Assembly: GCF_002217405.1 (NCBI RefSeq)
Contig: NZ_MUHE01000005.1
Span: 62,001 to 126,000, forward strand
DNA length: 64,000 bases
Reading direction: 5' to 3'
Source of the DNA: Flavobacterium psychrophilum DSM 3660 = ATCC 49418
GTDB taxonomy: Bacteria > Bacteroidota > Bacteroidia > Flavobacteriales > Flavobacteriaceae
The notes below the pieces were generated by a model. It worked only from the letters and a program-made list of their open reading frames with translations. It was not told the origin of the DNA and ran no database searches. Below are positions 54,567-63,463 of the stretch, one piece after another (the first letter of the stretch is position 1; the number at the start of each line of letters is the position of its first letter). Position numbers and translations under genes: made by a program.

Positions 54567-54779
54567 AAAAAAACAAATGATTTAGAACTTCAATCTAAAG
54601 ATGTATTAACCTTTTCTGTAAAAAGTAATTTTTATTCTTATAGCAATTATCCCTATATAGTAAAGGTAATAACAAAAGGAGGTTATATTTCGCAGCAAAA
54701 AGAACTTAATCGTTTAGTTCTTGTTCGCTACCCATTTTTAATGAAACTAAAATCCCAACGAGCAACGAAACAGCAATAA
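54567..54779 (+). pseudogene. possible gene remnant after exbD
   Basis: A 70-codon stretch open in one frame reads NDLELQSKDVLTFSVKSNFY and onward (SYSNYPYIVKVITKGGYIS), which looks like real protein rather than random AT-rich DNA. It lacks a start codon, is cut by stops upstream and runs antisense into the 3' end of the TerC gene. I do not recognise the protein. Low confidence; chance is possible. Confidence 0.25.
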
Positions 54780-55662
54780 ATCCTAACGATGCCCATTCAG
54801 GAATTTCGATATAATCATGCGATATCATTTTTAGACCTACAAAACTTAAAATTGCAATTAAGCTATATTCTAGATAACTAAATTTTTCTAGCATATTAGC
54901 TAAAAAGAAATACATAGAGCGCAAGCCAAGAATGGCAAAAATATTCGAACTAAAAACTAAAAACGGATCGGAAGTAATAGCCAATATAGCAGGAACACTA
55001 TCTACTGCAAATAAAACATCCATGACCTCAATTACAATCAAAGCTACAAAAAGCGGTGTGGCTGCTTTTCCTTTTTTGGTAGGAATAAAAAATTTCTGTT
55101 TATCACTTTCAGAAGTAATAGGTATAATTTTGCCTAAAGTTTTGTAAACAAAAGAGTCTTTTGGCTCGAAATTTTCTTCGTCTTCTTTGCTAAACAGCAT
55201 TTTAATAGCTGTAAATAGAAGGAAAGCGCCAAAAACATAATTTGTCCAGCTAAAATTTTTAATCAGAATAACCCCAAAAGAAATCATTATACCTCTAAAA
55301 AATATAGCTCCAAGAATTCCCCAAAACAATACTCGGTGTTGGTATTTTTGTGGTATTTTAAAAGAAGCAAAAATAATGGCAATTATAAATATATTATCTA
55401 CACTTAATGATAATTCTATTAAATAACCCGTAACAAATTTTAGTGCAGCAGCTGTTTGCGAAAGGTTATTCGGATTGTTAACAAAATCTGTTCCGTACAA
55501 CCAGTAAATAACACCAGAAAAGGCAAAAGACAAAGTAACCCAAATAGCGGTCCATTTGCTAGCTTCTTTTGTACTAACAATATGAGGGGTTTTATTAAAA
55601 ATCCCTAAATCGAGTGCCAAAATAACAAAAACCATTGCAAGAAATAAAAACCAAACTATCAT
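54706..55662 (-). CDS. TerC/Alx-family integral membrane protein
   Basis: 318 aa, about eight to nine membrane helices. Motifs: 'FVTGYLIELSLSVDNIFIIAIIFASF' with the acidic E...D pair, 'RVLFWGILGAIFFRGIMI', 'VALIVIEVMDVLFAVDSVPAILAITSDPFLVFSSNIFAILGLRSMYF' and a cytoplasmic loop. TerC/Alx proteins export manganese or associate with secretion-linked metalation; the role here is inferred from the family. Single gene, divergent from glutamine synthetase. Confidence 0.93.
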   Translation of the reverse strand: MIVWFLFLAMVFVILALDLGIFNKTPHIVSTKEASKWTAIWVTLSFAFSGVIYWLYGTDFVNNPNNLSQTAAALKFVTGYLIELSLSVDNIFIIAIIFASFKIPQKYQHRVLFWGILGAIFFRGIMISFGVILIKNFSWTNYVFGAFLLFTAIKMLFSKEDEENFEPKDSFVYKTLGKIIPITSESDKQKFFIPTKKGKAATPLFVALIVIEVMDVLFAVDSVPAILAITSDPFLVFSSNIFAILGLRSMYFFLANMLEKFSYLEYSLIAILSFVGLKMISHDYIEIPEWASLGFIAVSLLVGILVSLKMGSEQELND

Positions 55663-55980
55663 ATTATTGAATTACGAATTAAAAAATGCCGAATTACAAA
55701 TTTCAAAAAAAAAAGCGTAGTTTTTGAGTGAAAAAATAATTCTAATGCAAATATAATCTTTTCAATATCAAAAATCAATATCAAAAAATAATATCAAGAA
55801 ACAATAGTGATCTTCAAATTTTCTCAAATATGGGTTATAATCATATAAAGATAATTTTAAAGACAAATTACTTATTTTAAATATTTACCCTAAAAAAATA
55901 GGGGTTAAAATTTTATTTCAACAAAAAATTATATATTTGCAGTATAATTAATGGGGTATAACTTTTAAAAATCAATTTTT
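55663..55980. other. intergenic region between divergent terC-like and glutamine synthetase genes
   Basis: AT-rich. A -7 element TATATTTG at 55932-55939 lies 41 bp before the glutamine synthetase ATG. GAATTACGAATT and GAATTACAAATT words recur near 55675-55702 close to the terC start. No ORF seen. Confidence 0.5.
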
Positions 55981-58170
55981 ATGTCAACAATTCGTTTTCA
56001 AGCATTAAAAGAAGCATCAGGAAGAAAACCTGTAAAATTTGAAGAAGCCGATAGAAAATCTAATATTTTCGGAGCAAATGTGTTTAATGACAAAGCAATG
56101 AAGCAATTTCTTACTTCAGATGCGTATAAAGGAGTGAAAGACGCCGTACAGCACGGAACAAAAATTGATAGAAAATTAGCCGATTATATCGCCATGGGTA
56201 TGAAAGAATGGGCATTGTCTAAAGGAGTGACTCATTATACACACTGGTTTCAACCTCTTACAGGAACCACTGCTGAAAAACATGATGCCTTTTTTGAAAC
56301 TTCTTACGACGGAAGCGAGTCATTTGAAAAATTTGGTGGCGCACAATTGGTTCAACAAGAACCAGACGCATCAAGTTTTCCTAACGGAGGAATTAGAAAT
56401 ACATTTGAAGCTCGTGGTTATACGGCTTGGGATCCAACATCGCCAGCATTTATCTTCGGAACTACTTTATGTATCCCAACGGTTTTTATATCTTATACAG
56501 GTGAAGCATTAGATTACAAAACACCATTATTACGTGCACTGCATTCAATAGATCAAGCTGCGACAGACGTTTGTAAATATTTTGATAAAAATGTTAAAAA
56601 AGTAACCGCAACTTTAGGTTGGGAACAAGAATATTTCTTAATCGATGTAGCTTTAGCAAATTCTCGCCCTGATATTCTCATGACAGGAAGAACTTTATTA
56701 GGACACACTTCTGCAAAAGGACAACAATTAGACGACCATTATTTTGGGTCAATCCCAACAAGAGCGTTAAATTATATGCGTGAGTTAGAACAAGAATGTA
56801 TGTATCTTGGAATTCCAGTAAAAACACGTCATAACGAAGTAGCACCCAATCAGTTCGAGTTGGCACCTATTTTCGAAGAAACAAACCTTGCCGTAGACCA
56901 CAATTCATTATTAATGGATGTGATGCATAAAGTAGGAGAGCGCCATGATTTTAAAGTATTATTTCACGAAAAACCTTTCAAAGGAGTAAATGGGTCAGGA
57001 AAACACAACAACTGGTCATTAGCAACAGATACTGGAATAAATTTGTTAAGTCCAAGCAAAACGCCAATGAGTAACCTTCAATTCTTGTCGTTTTTTATCA
57101 ATACCATCAAAGCGGTAAACGATTATGAAGAATTATTAAGAGCAGCCATTGCAACAGCAACAAATGACCACAGATTAGGAGCAAACGAAGCGCCACCAGC
57201 AATTATATCTGTATTTATTGGCGAGCAATTAACAAAAGTGTTGGCTGAGCTAGAAGGCGTTACAACAGGGAAATTATCTCCAGAAGAAAAAACAGATTTA
57301 AAACTAAACGTAGTAGGTAAAATTCCAGATGTGCTTTTAGATAATACCGACAGAAATAGAACATCACCATTTGCCTTTACAGGAAATAAATTTGAGTTCA
57401 GAGCCGTTGGTTCTTCTGCAAATTGTGCAAACTCAATGACCATATTAAATACAATTGTAGCCAAACAATTGAAAGATTTTAAAATAGAAGTTGATGCTTT
57501 AATAGAAAGCAAAGACATGAAAAAAGACGATGCTATTTTCAATGTTTTGAGAGAATACATCAAAAAATCTAAGAAAATTCTTTTCGAAGGAGATGGTTAT
57601 AGCGATGCTTGGGAAGTAGAAGCTAAAAAACGTGGTTTAAGTAATTTTAAAACCACACCATTAGCATTAAAAGCAAAAGTGTCTAAACAAGCTTTAGACT
57701 TATTCTCTGAAATGAACGTCATGAACCACGTTGAAGTAGAAGCTCGTTACGAAATTGAATTAGAAGAATATACTAAGAAAATTCAAATTGAAGGTCGTGT
57801 TTTAGGAGATATTGCTCGTAATCACGTGATTCCAACAGCCATTAAATACCAAAACACATTAATAGAAAATGTAAAAGGATTGAAAGATATTTTTGGAGAT
57901 GAATTTAAAAAAATTGGTAAAGAACAAATAGTTTTAATCAAAGAAATTTCTGAACATATAGAGGGTATTAATACTAAAGTTGAAGCCATGACAGAAGCTC
58001 GTAAAAAAGCAAATGTTATAACCAATGCTCAAAAAATGGCAGAATCATATTGCGATGCTGTAAAACCTTATTTTGATAAAATTCGCGAACACTGCGACAA
58101 ACTAGAATTGTTAGTAGATAACGAAAGTTGGACATTAACAAAATATAGAGAGTTATTGTTTACAAAATAA
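55981..58170 (+). CDS. glnN: glutamine synthetase type III
   Basis: Assimilates ammonia into glutamine. 729 aa, the long GSIII form common in Bacteroidota and cyanobacteria. 'THYTHWFQPLTGTTAEKHDAFF', 'GWEQEYFLID' (metal Glu), 'KTRHNEVAPNQFELAPIFEETNLAVDHN', 'VLFHEKPFKGVNGSGKHNNWSLATDTG' and 'DRNRTSPFAFTGNKFEFRAVGSS' are the conserved active-site blocks. The C-terminal ~150 residues are the GSIII-specific helical extension. Single gene with its own -7 box and terminator. Confidence 0.97.
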   Translation: MSTIRFQALKEASGRKPVKFEEADRKSNIFGANVFNDKAMKQFLTSDAYKGVKDAVQHGTKIDRKLADYIAMGMKEWALSKGVTHYTHWFQPLTGTTAEKHDAFFETSYDGSESFEKFGGAQLVQQEPDASSFPNGGIRNTFEARGYTAWDPTSPAFIFGTTLCIPTVFISYTGEALDYKTPLLRALHSIDQAATDVCKYFDKNVKKVTATLGWEQEYFLIDVALANSRPDILMTGRTLLGHTSAKGQQLDDHYFGSIPTRALNYMRELEQECMYLGIPVKTRHNEVAPNQFELAPIFEETNLAVDHNSLLMDVMHKVGERHDFKVLFHEKPFKGVNGSGKHNNWSLATDTGINLLSPSKTPMSNLQFLSFFINTIKAVNDYEELLRAAIATATNDHRLGANEAPPAIISVFIGEQLTKVLAELEGVTTGKLSPEEKTDLKLNVVGKIPDVLLDNTDRNRTSPFAFTGNKFEFRAVGSSANCANSMTILNTIVAKQLKDFKIEVDALIESKDMKKDDAIFNVLREYIKKSKKILFEGDGYSDAWEVEAKKRGLSNFKTTPLALKAKVSKQALDLFSEMNVMNHVEVEARYEIELEEYTKKIQIEGRVLGDIARNHVIPTAIKYQNTLIENVKGLKDIFGDEFKKIGKEQIVLIKEISEHIEGINTKVEAMTEARKKANVITNAQKMAESYCDAVKPYFDKIREHCDKLELLVDNESWTLTKYRELLFTK

Positions 58171-58189
58171 TAATTAGTTAAAAACAATC

Positions 58190-58228
58190 AAGTCGAATAT
58201 CTGAAAGTTTCTAGATGTTCGACTTTTT
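58190..58228 (+). terminator. glutamine synthetase terminator
   Basis: AAGTCGAATATCT ... AGATGTTCGACTT (stem of about 13 bp with one G-T pair) and TTTTTT, starting 20 bp after the stop. Confidence 0.88.
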
Positions 58229-58379
58229 TGTTTTATTAAAGCAAAAAAAGCTTTTTAGCTTTTAAAAATTTCTGGCTTGTAACTTTTAATTATATTTGAA
58301 AATGATTTGAGAATAAAACAATTTTTTTGCGGGTATTGTTTTTAATTAATCGACAATCTTTTTTTAGTAAATTAATAAA

Positions 58380-59264
58380 ATGAAAAAACTTTTTATATAC
58401 ATATTATTTTTGGTTAATATTTATCTAGCAAATGCCCAAGAGCAATTCTCAGTGTATTTTGATAGTAATAAATACGAATTGTCAGGACAAGAAAATAAGG
58501 AACTTCAAACTTGGATAAGCCAGAACCCAACAAGCAAAGTATTAGCTATAAATGGATATACAGATGAAGACGGAACCAACCAATACAACGATTCATTAGC
58601 ATTAAAAAGGGTTCAAAAAGTGTATCAAAACATAAAGCAAAAAATAAATATTCGAGAGGATTTTAAAACCAGAAGCTTTGGTGAACACTCCCAACAATCA
58701 AAAAATAAATCCGAAAACAGAAAAGTAACTATTTACTATTTATTGCAAAAAGACATTATTCATGAAGATGAGATTTTAGGTTTAAAATCAAAAGAAAAAA
58801 CCAAAATTAAGAAACCAATTGTTTTTCCAAACAAAGTAGTGATAGATAATTTTAACGGCACAAAATCAGAATACAAACTCGATGTTAAATTTATGGAAGC
58901 ACTTTGTTACGCAGTGCCAGGAACAAAATTAAAACTGAATAACCTAAATTTTATTACCAATACTTTTGCCGTAACTAACGATTCTCGAGGAAAATTATAC
59001 GAGTTATTACTTGTAATGCAACAAAGACCAGAAATGATAATTAGTATTCATGGTCATTTGTGTTGCGTATCTGTAGATCGAAAAGACTTGTCAACCCAAA
59101 GAGCAAAAGCCGTGAAGCAGTTTTTAGAACTTAACGGAATAGAAAAAACAAGAATGGATTTCAAAGGTTTTGGAAGTTCGATTCCGTTGTTCCCTTTGCC
59201 CGAAAACACCGAAGAAGAACGAGCAGCCAATCGCCGAGTTGAAATTGAGGTTATCGAAAATTAA
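58380..59264 (+). CDS. protein with two OmpA-like peptidoglycan-binding domains
   Basis: 294 aa with a signal peptide (MKKLFIYILFLVNIYLANAQ). The first OmpA-like domain spans about 22-120 ('FSVYFDSNKYELSGQENKELQTWI', 'INGYTDEDGTNQYNDSLALKRVQKV'). The second spans about 165-294 ('TKLKLNNLNFITNTFAVTNDSRGKLYELLLVMQQRPEMIISIHGHLC', 'LSTQRAKAVKQFLELNGIEKTRMDFKGFGSS', 'ANRRVEIEVIEN'). There is no beta-barrel or lipobox, so it may be periplasmic and peptidoglycan-bound. The domains are recognisable but divergent; specific function unknown. Confidence 0.85.
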   Translation: MKKLFIYILFLVNIYLANAQEQFSVYFDSNKYELSGQENKELQTWISQNPTSKVLAINGYTDEDGTNQYNDSLALKRVQKVYQNIKQKINIREDFKTRSFGEHSQQSKNKSENRKVTIYYLLQKDIIHEDEILGLKSKEKTKIKKPIVFPNKVVIDNFNGTKSEYKLDVKFMEALCYAVPGTKLKLNNLNFITNTFAVTNDSRGKLYELLLVMQQRPEMIISIHGHLCCVSVDRKDLSTQRAKAVKQFLELNGIEKTRMDFKGFGSSIPLFPLPENTEEERAANRRVEIEVIEN

Positions 59265-59455
59265 AGCATAAAAAAAAAATCGTCTTTGTAAAAAGAGTTT
59301 TTATCCAATTTACTAAATAAAAAGTTAGAAATCACACTGCATTTTCTTGATTCTATTCTTCCATAACTTTTATTTGTTTTTACATAAAAAAGTGTGCGTT
59401 TGCCCTAGATAAAACCTCTAATAAGATCATCATGACAACCTAAAAGACTAAATTT
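59265..59455. other. intergenic region after the OmpA-like gene
   Basis: First part of a 577-bp gene-free interval. AT-rich, with no ORF or convincing terminator. A tandem repeat follows at 59456. Confidence 0.4.
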
Positions 59456-59682
59456 AGCTGAAGCAGAAATAAAAATATTGCTACCGCAATTATAAAAATA
59501 GCTTCCACCATATAATATGTTTGCCCCCCAATCCTATTTATTGTCATTGCAATTGTATTTATTATAACCGCAGTTATATTTATAGCTTCCGCAGTTATAT
59601 TTATGCCTTCCGCAGTTTCATTTGTACCTTGCGCAAACCCATTTATTACAACCGCAATTACAATTAGAATAACCGCCGAAAG
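59456..59682. repeat. degenerate 21-bp tandem repeat, about 10 copies
   Basis: Consecutive 21-bp units such as those beginning GCAATTGTATTTATTATAAC, GCAGTTATATTTATAGCTTC, GCAGTTATATTTATGCCTTC, GCAGTTTCATTTGTACCTTG and GCAATTACAATTAGAATAAC. Units are diverged but keep phase; several are open in both directions and would encode seven-residue repeats (for example AVIFIAS on the plus strand, ITAEAIN on the minus). No start context or downstream coding continues, so I treat it as a non-coding minisatellite. Confidence 0.75.
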
Positions 59683-59784
59683 AAAAAGAAACAGCACATA
59701 AAAAAAGCACCAGAAATACCACTAAACTGACAAAAAAGCAATCGCAAAACAGCCACTACAACATAGTCATCAGAAAAAATATTT

Positions 59785-59792
59785 TACCTTCG
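59785..59792 (+). promoter_or_regulatory. possible -7 element of the sigma factor operon
   Basis: TACCTTCG, one mismatch from TAnnTTTG, 50 bp before the sigma factor start. Autoregulation by the ECF sigma factor would use another motif, which I cannot define. Confidence 0.3.
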
Positions 59793-59841
59793 TCCCAACC
59801 TTTTTATAAAAAAAAGCCTCTTTAGTATAAAGACACCAATT

Positions 59842-60378
59842 GTGATAAACGAAAACGTATTAATTGCCTGCAAAAAAATGCACCGAGACGCACAACGTCA
59901 GGTGTATGAGCAAATGGCACCAAAATTGTACCGCACTTGCAAGCGCTACCTAAAGAAAGAGGAAGAAATAGAAGAGGTCTTGGCCGATACATTTTATACC
60001 ATTTTTATAAAAATAGACATGCTAAAAGAGCTTGGTGCTTTCGAAGCTTGGGCTCGAAAAATTGCAGTAAATAACTGTCTCCATCAGCTCAAACACAAAG
60101 TAAACTTCAATATCTATTTAGAGGACACAAAGCTTCAACTACAACCAGAGAGTTTGCCAAACACACATTTAGAAGAAGAAGACTTACTCAAATTGTTAGA
60201 TTATATTCCTGCGGGCTGCAAAACAATTTTCAATCTATTTGCTATTGAAGGCTACAGTCACAAGGAAATAGCAACGTTACTCAACATTTCTGAAGGCACA
60301 TCAAAATCACAATTAAATGTTGCCAAAACAAAGTTGAAAGATTTAGTAAATAATCTTTATTACAAACAAGCAAAGTAA
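59842..60378 (+). CDS. ECF-type RNA polymerase sigma factor
   Basis: 178 aa from a GTG start at 59842 (MINENVLIACKKMHRDAQRQVYEQMAPKLY). Region 2: 'LYRTCKRYLKKEEEIEEVLADTFYTIFIKIDMLKELGAFEAWARKIAVNNCLHQLKHK'. Region 4 HTH: 'LDYIPAGCKTIFNLFAIEGYSHKEIATLLNISEGTSKSQLNVAKTKLKDLV'. It is followed 2 bp later by a membrane protein with anti-sigma character and then a von Willebrand A protein. Target promoters unknown. Confidence 0.94.
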   Translation: MINENVLIACKKMHRDAQRQVYEQMAPKLYRTCKRYLKKEEEIEEVLADTFYTIFIKIDMLKELGAFEAWARKIAVNNCLHQLKHKVNFNIYLEDTKLQLQPESLPNTHLEEEDLLKLLDYIPAGCKTIFNLFAIEGYSHKEIATLLNISEGTSKSQLNVAKTKLKDLVNNLYYKQAK

Positions 60379-60380
60379 AA

Positions 60381-61289
60381 ATGAAAAATCAAGATAAAAT
60401 ATTCGAACAATTTAAAAGCGCCGCCAAAAAAGCAGAAACCAAAGACTTTCCCGAAATAGAAAAAATATGGTCACGAGTAGATGCAAAACTAGATACGGTT
60501 GTTTACAAAAAACAAAACAACAATTGGAAAAAATTAGCTGTAGCAGCATCGTTAGTTTTACTAGGAATTATCGCCTTTCAGTTCCTAAAAACGGAAGATA
60601 AAATAATAACTCCTGAAAACGAAATTGTAGTTTCCGATGTAAAAAAAGAAATGCGACCAGAAACTATTACCCAAGAAAATACAATTTTAAATACTAAAAA
60701 ACCCATCATAAAAAGTGGTGCAGAAGAAATATTACAAAAACAAATTACTAATGCTCAAACTGTGGTTGTAAATGATGAACCAACTCAATCTTCAGAAAAA
60801 GCAGAAGAAATGGTTGTTGAAGCCTATTCGACAGCAGAAAAAAGCAAAAAATCCGCTGCTTCTACTTCCAATTCTGTTTTAAAAGGGAATGTTTATGATG
60901 CCGTTAGTGTAAAAAGCTATGTTAAAGATGCAGAAGACGATAAAAGTGAAATTCAGGAGAAAAAAAACATTCCGTTAGTTGTTATCGATGGAAAACCAAT
61001 TACCCATAACAAAAAATCTGGCGAAGAAATCATATCAGAATTAGACAAAGAAACATTTGAAACTGTTTACCTAAAAGAACCTTTATATATTATAAACGGC
61101 ACTTACTATTCGGAAGAATCGCTTTTTGGCAAAAACCCAACAAGTCCTTATGCTCCATTAGACAAGCAAGAAATTAAAACGATTAAAATCTTGCAAGACC
61201 AAAAAGCAACGGCAATATATGGCGAAAAAGGAAAAAAAGGCGTCGTAATTATTACTACTAAAACAGGAAAACCAGTAGCACCCCAATAG
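60381..61289 (+). CDS. anti-sigma-like membrane protein with C-terminal TonB-plug-like segment
   Basis: 302 aa. The cytoplasmic N-terminus (1-48, 'FPEIEKIWSRVDAKLDTVVYKKQNNNWKK') precedes one TM ('LAVAASLVLLGIIAFQFL'), the topology of anti-sigma factors. The external part is Lys/Glu/Ser-rich. From about residue 198 it shows 'PLVVIDGKPI', then from 234 'PLYIINGTYYSEE' and 'LDKQEIKTIKILQDQKATAIYGEKGKKGVVIITTK', which matches the plug domain of TonB-dependent receptors but without a barrel. Similar plug-like tails occur in some Bacteroidota sensor peptidases. Sigma binding is inferred from position. Confidence 0.8.
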   Translation: MKNQDKIFEQFKSAAKKAETKDFPEIEKIWSRVDAKLDTVVYKKQNNNWKKLAVAASLVLLGIIAFQFLKTEDKIITPENEIVVSDVKKEMRPETITQENTILNTKKPIIKSGAEEILQKQITNAQTVVVNDEPTQSSEKAEEMVVEAYSTAEKSKKSAASTSNSVLKGNVYDAVSVKSYVKDAEDDKSEIQEKKNIPLVVIDGKPITHNKKSGEEIISELDKETFETVYLKEPLYIINGTYYSEESLFGKNPTSPYAPLDKQEIKTIKILQDQKATAIYGEKGKKGVVIITTKTGKPVAPQ

Positions 61290-61325
61290 GCAACATTTAA
61301 AAAATTAATTAAAAAAACTAAAATC

Positions 61326-63221
61326 ATGAAAAGCTTAAAAATTATTTCAGCAAGCATAATGATGCTAATGTCAACTTTGTTTTTTGGGCAAGATAAAACA
61401 ATAACAGGAATTGTAACCGATGCTTCTGGACCAATGCCAGGGGTAAATGTTATGGTAAAAGAAACCAAAAAAGGAACCTCAACAGATTTTGCTGGAAGCT
61501 ACAAAATTCAAGCCAACGTTGGACAAACATTAGTGTACAGTTTTATGGGAATGAATGATGAGGTTAGAGTTATTGGTACCTCAACTGTTATTAATGTTAG
61601 CATGAAAGATAATAACCAAAAACTACAAGAAGTTGTGGTTACAGGTTATTCGTCAGAATATGAATCAGATAACAAATCTACTCCATCAAGAAAAGAAAGA
61701 AAAAAAGCTCAAAATAGTCAAGAATTATCTGAAAAAATTTATAATGTACCAGTAAATTCTAATGTTGCTGTATGCAAAAATCCTTCTATTCCAAACAGTA
61801 CCAAAACCCCAGTTCCTAATAATGAAGATTACAATAGTTGGATAGAAAACCCTTTTGAGAGTCCAAAAACAGCACCCCTTTCTACTTTTTCTATCGATGT
61901 AGATAATGCTTCTTATACCAACATTCGGCGATTGATAAACAACGGACAAAAAGTACCAAAAGATGCCGTAAGAGTCGAAGAAATGATTAATTTTTTTAAA
62001 TACCAATACCCCCAACCCAAAGACAATCACCCGTTTTCTATTACTACCCAATACAGCGAGTGCCCTTGGAATAGCAAACATAAATTAGTACAAATTGGTT
62101 TACAAGGCAAAAACATCCCTACTAATGATTTACCCGCTTCTAACCTAGTTTTTTTAATCGATGTTTCGGGCTCTATGAATGCCGACAACAAATTACCATT
62201 ACTAATAGAATCGTTAAAAATATTAGTAGAACAACTGCGCAAACAAGACAAAGTAGCCATTGTTGTATATGCTGGTGCTGCAGGATTAGTTTTGCCCCCA
62301 ACTGCTGGAAACGAGAAACAAACTATTATAAATGCACTAGAAAAACTAAATGCTGGCGGAAGTACTGCTGGTGGTGCAGGAATAGAATTGGCTTACAAAA
62401 CTGCCCAAGAAAATTTTATAAAAGACGGTAACAATCGTGTTATTCTAGCCACCGACGGCGATTTTAACGTAGGTAGCACTTCCGATTCTGCTATGCAAAC
62501 ATTAATTGAAGACAAAAGAGAGTCAGGTGTTTTCTTAACCTGTTTGGGGTACGGCATGGGAAATTACAAAGACAGCAAAATGGAAATTCTTGCCGATAAA
62601 GGCAACGGAAATTACGCTTATATAGATAACATTCAGGAAGCCAATCGGTTTTTGGGTAAAGAATTTAAAGGATCAATGTTTGCTATTGCCAAAGATGTAA
62701 AAATTCAAATTGAATTTAACCCAAAACACGTACAAAGCTATAGATTAATTGGTTACGAAAACAGAAAACTACGCCCAGAAGATTTTAAAAATGATGCTAT
62801 TGATGCTGGAGAATTAGGCAGCAACCATACCGTAACGGCTTTATACGAAATTATCCCAATAGGAACAAACAGTGATTTTTATAACCAAACCTCCGATTTA
62901 AAATACACAAAAACAGAAGTGACAGACAATAATTATAACGACGAACTGGCTACCATAAAATTCCGTTACAAAAAACCTGATGCCCAGAAGAGTATAGAAA
63001 TGGTTCAGATTATTGAAAACAAATCTACCGTATTAGAAAACGCTACTAATGATTTAAAATTTGCAACAGCAGTCGCTTGGTTTGGATTAAAACTAAGAGA
63101 TTCTAAACTAATTGCCAACAAATCATCTGAAGATATTAAAAAACTAGCCAGATTGGGTTTGTCTAATGATTTAGATGGTTACAAAGCAGAATTTATTAGA
63201 TTGGTTGAAGCTGTAAAATAA
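61326..63221 (+). CDS. von Willebrand factor A protein with carboxypeptidase-regulatory-like N-terminus (YfbK-like)
   Basis: 631 aa with a signal peptide (MKSLKIISASIMMLMSTLFFGQ). Residues about 23-100 are a CarboxypepD_reg-like domain ('KTITGIVTDASGPMPGVNVMVKETKKGTSTDFAGSYKIQ'), ending 'LQEVVVTGY', the junction that precedes the plug in SusC-type receptors. Then comes 'FSIDVDNASYTNIRRLINNGQKVPKDAVRVEEMINFFKY' (the YfbK N-terminal block) and a vWA domain with MIDAS D279-V-S281-G-S283 and 'ATDGDFNVG'. The C-terminal DUF3520-like block contains 'YRLIGYENRKLRPEDFKNDAIDAGELGSNHTVTALYEI'. Third gene of the sigma operon, 36 bp downstream; probably a metal-dependent adhesion or assembly factor on the cell surface. 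Confidence 0.88.
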   Translation: MKSLKIISASIMMLMSTLFFGQDKTITGIVTDASGPMPGVNVMVKETKKGTSTDFAGSYKIQANVGQTLVYSFMGMNDEVRVIGTSTVINVSMKDNNQKLQEVVVTGYSSEYESDNKSTPSRKERKKAQNSQELSEKIYNVPVNSNVAVCKNPSIPNSTKTPVPNNEDYNSWIENPFESPKTAPLSTFSIDVDNASYTNIRRLINNGQKVPKDAVRVEEMINFFKYQYPQPKDNHPFSITTQYSECPWNSKHKLVQIGLQGKNIPTNDLPASNLVFLIDVSGSMNADNKLPLLIESLKILVEQLRKQDKVAIVVYAGAAGLVLPPTAGNEKQTIINALEKLNAGGSTAGGAGIELAYKTAQENFIKDGNNRVILATDGDFNVGSTSDSAMQTLIEDKRESGVFLTCLGYGMGNYKDSKMEILADKGNGNYAYIDNIQEANRFLGKEFKGSMFAIAKDVKIQIEFNPKHVQSYRLIGYENRKLRPEDFKNDAIDAGELGSNHTVTALYEIIPIGTNSDFYNQTSDLKYTKTEVTDNNYNDELATIKFRYKKPDAQKSIEMVQIIENKSTVLENATNDLKFATAVAWFGLKLRDSKLIANKSSEDIKKLARLGLSNDLDGYKAEFIRLVEAVK

Positions 63222-63245
63222 GTTTTTGCTTAATTTTTTTATTGA

Positions 63246-63285
63246 AAAACCCGTCTCGTTCTTAAAAACGAGACGGGTTTTATTT
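63246..63285 (+). terminator. terminator of the sigma operon
   Basis: AAAACCCGTCTCGTT-CTTAAA-AACGAGACGGGTTTT, a 15-bp perfect stem with a T-tract, 24 bp after the vWA stop. Confidence 0.95.
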
Positions 63286-63349
63286 CGTGTTAAAATAATT
63301 TTTAACCATTTTAAATTTGAGATTAACTGTAATAATAATCACACTGTTT

Positions 63350-63418
63350 GTCATTCCGAGGAATGAGGAATCTCATAAAATTAATTAGATTATGTGATTC
63401 CTCGTTCCTAGGAATGAC
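63350..63418. repeat. 69-bp MITE-like inverted repeat
   Basis: Left arm GTCATTCCGAGGAATGAGGA..(63350-63378) and right arm TTATGTGATTCCTCGTTCCT..(63390-63418) are 29-bp inverted copies with three mismatches around an 11-bp centre. I recall this sequence type as a common intergenic repeat in Flavobacteriaceae. A half-copy may be present at 48669. Confidence 0.8.
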
Positions 63419-63463
63419 AATATCATCAATAAATGGTATGTTTTTTTTAAAGATTAATTGGCA

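Noticed and set aside
59456..59682. CRISPR array
   Set aside because: Units are contiguous with no spacers and are too diverged; no cas genes nearby.
59440..59697. 85-codon minus-strand hydrophobic frame over the 21-bp repeats
   Set aside because: Its sequence is a product of the repeat phase; no promoter, start context or homologous domain, and the opposite strand is partly open too.
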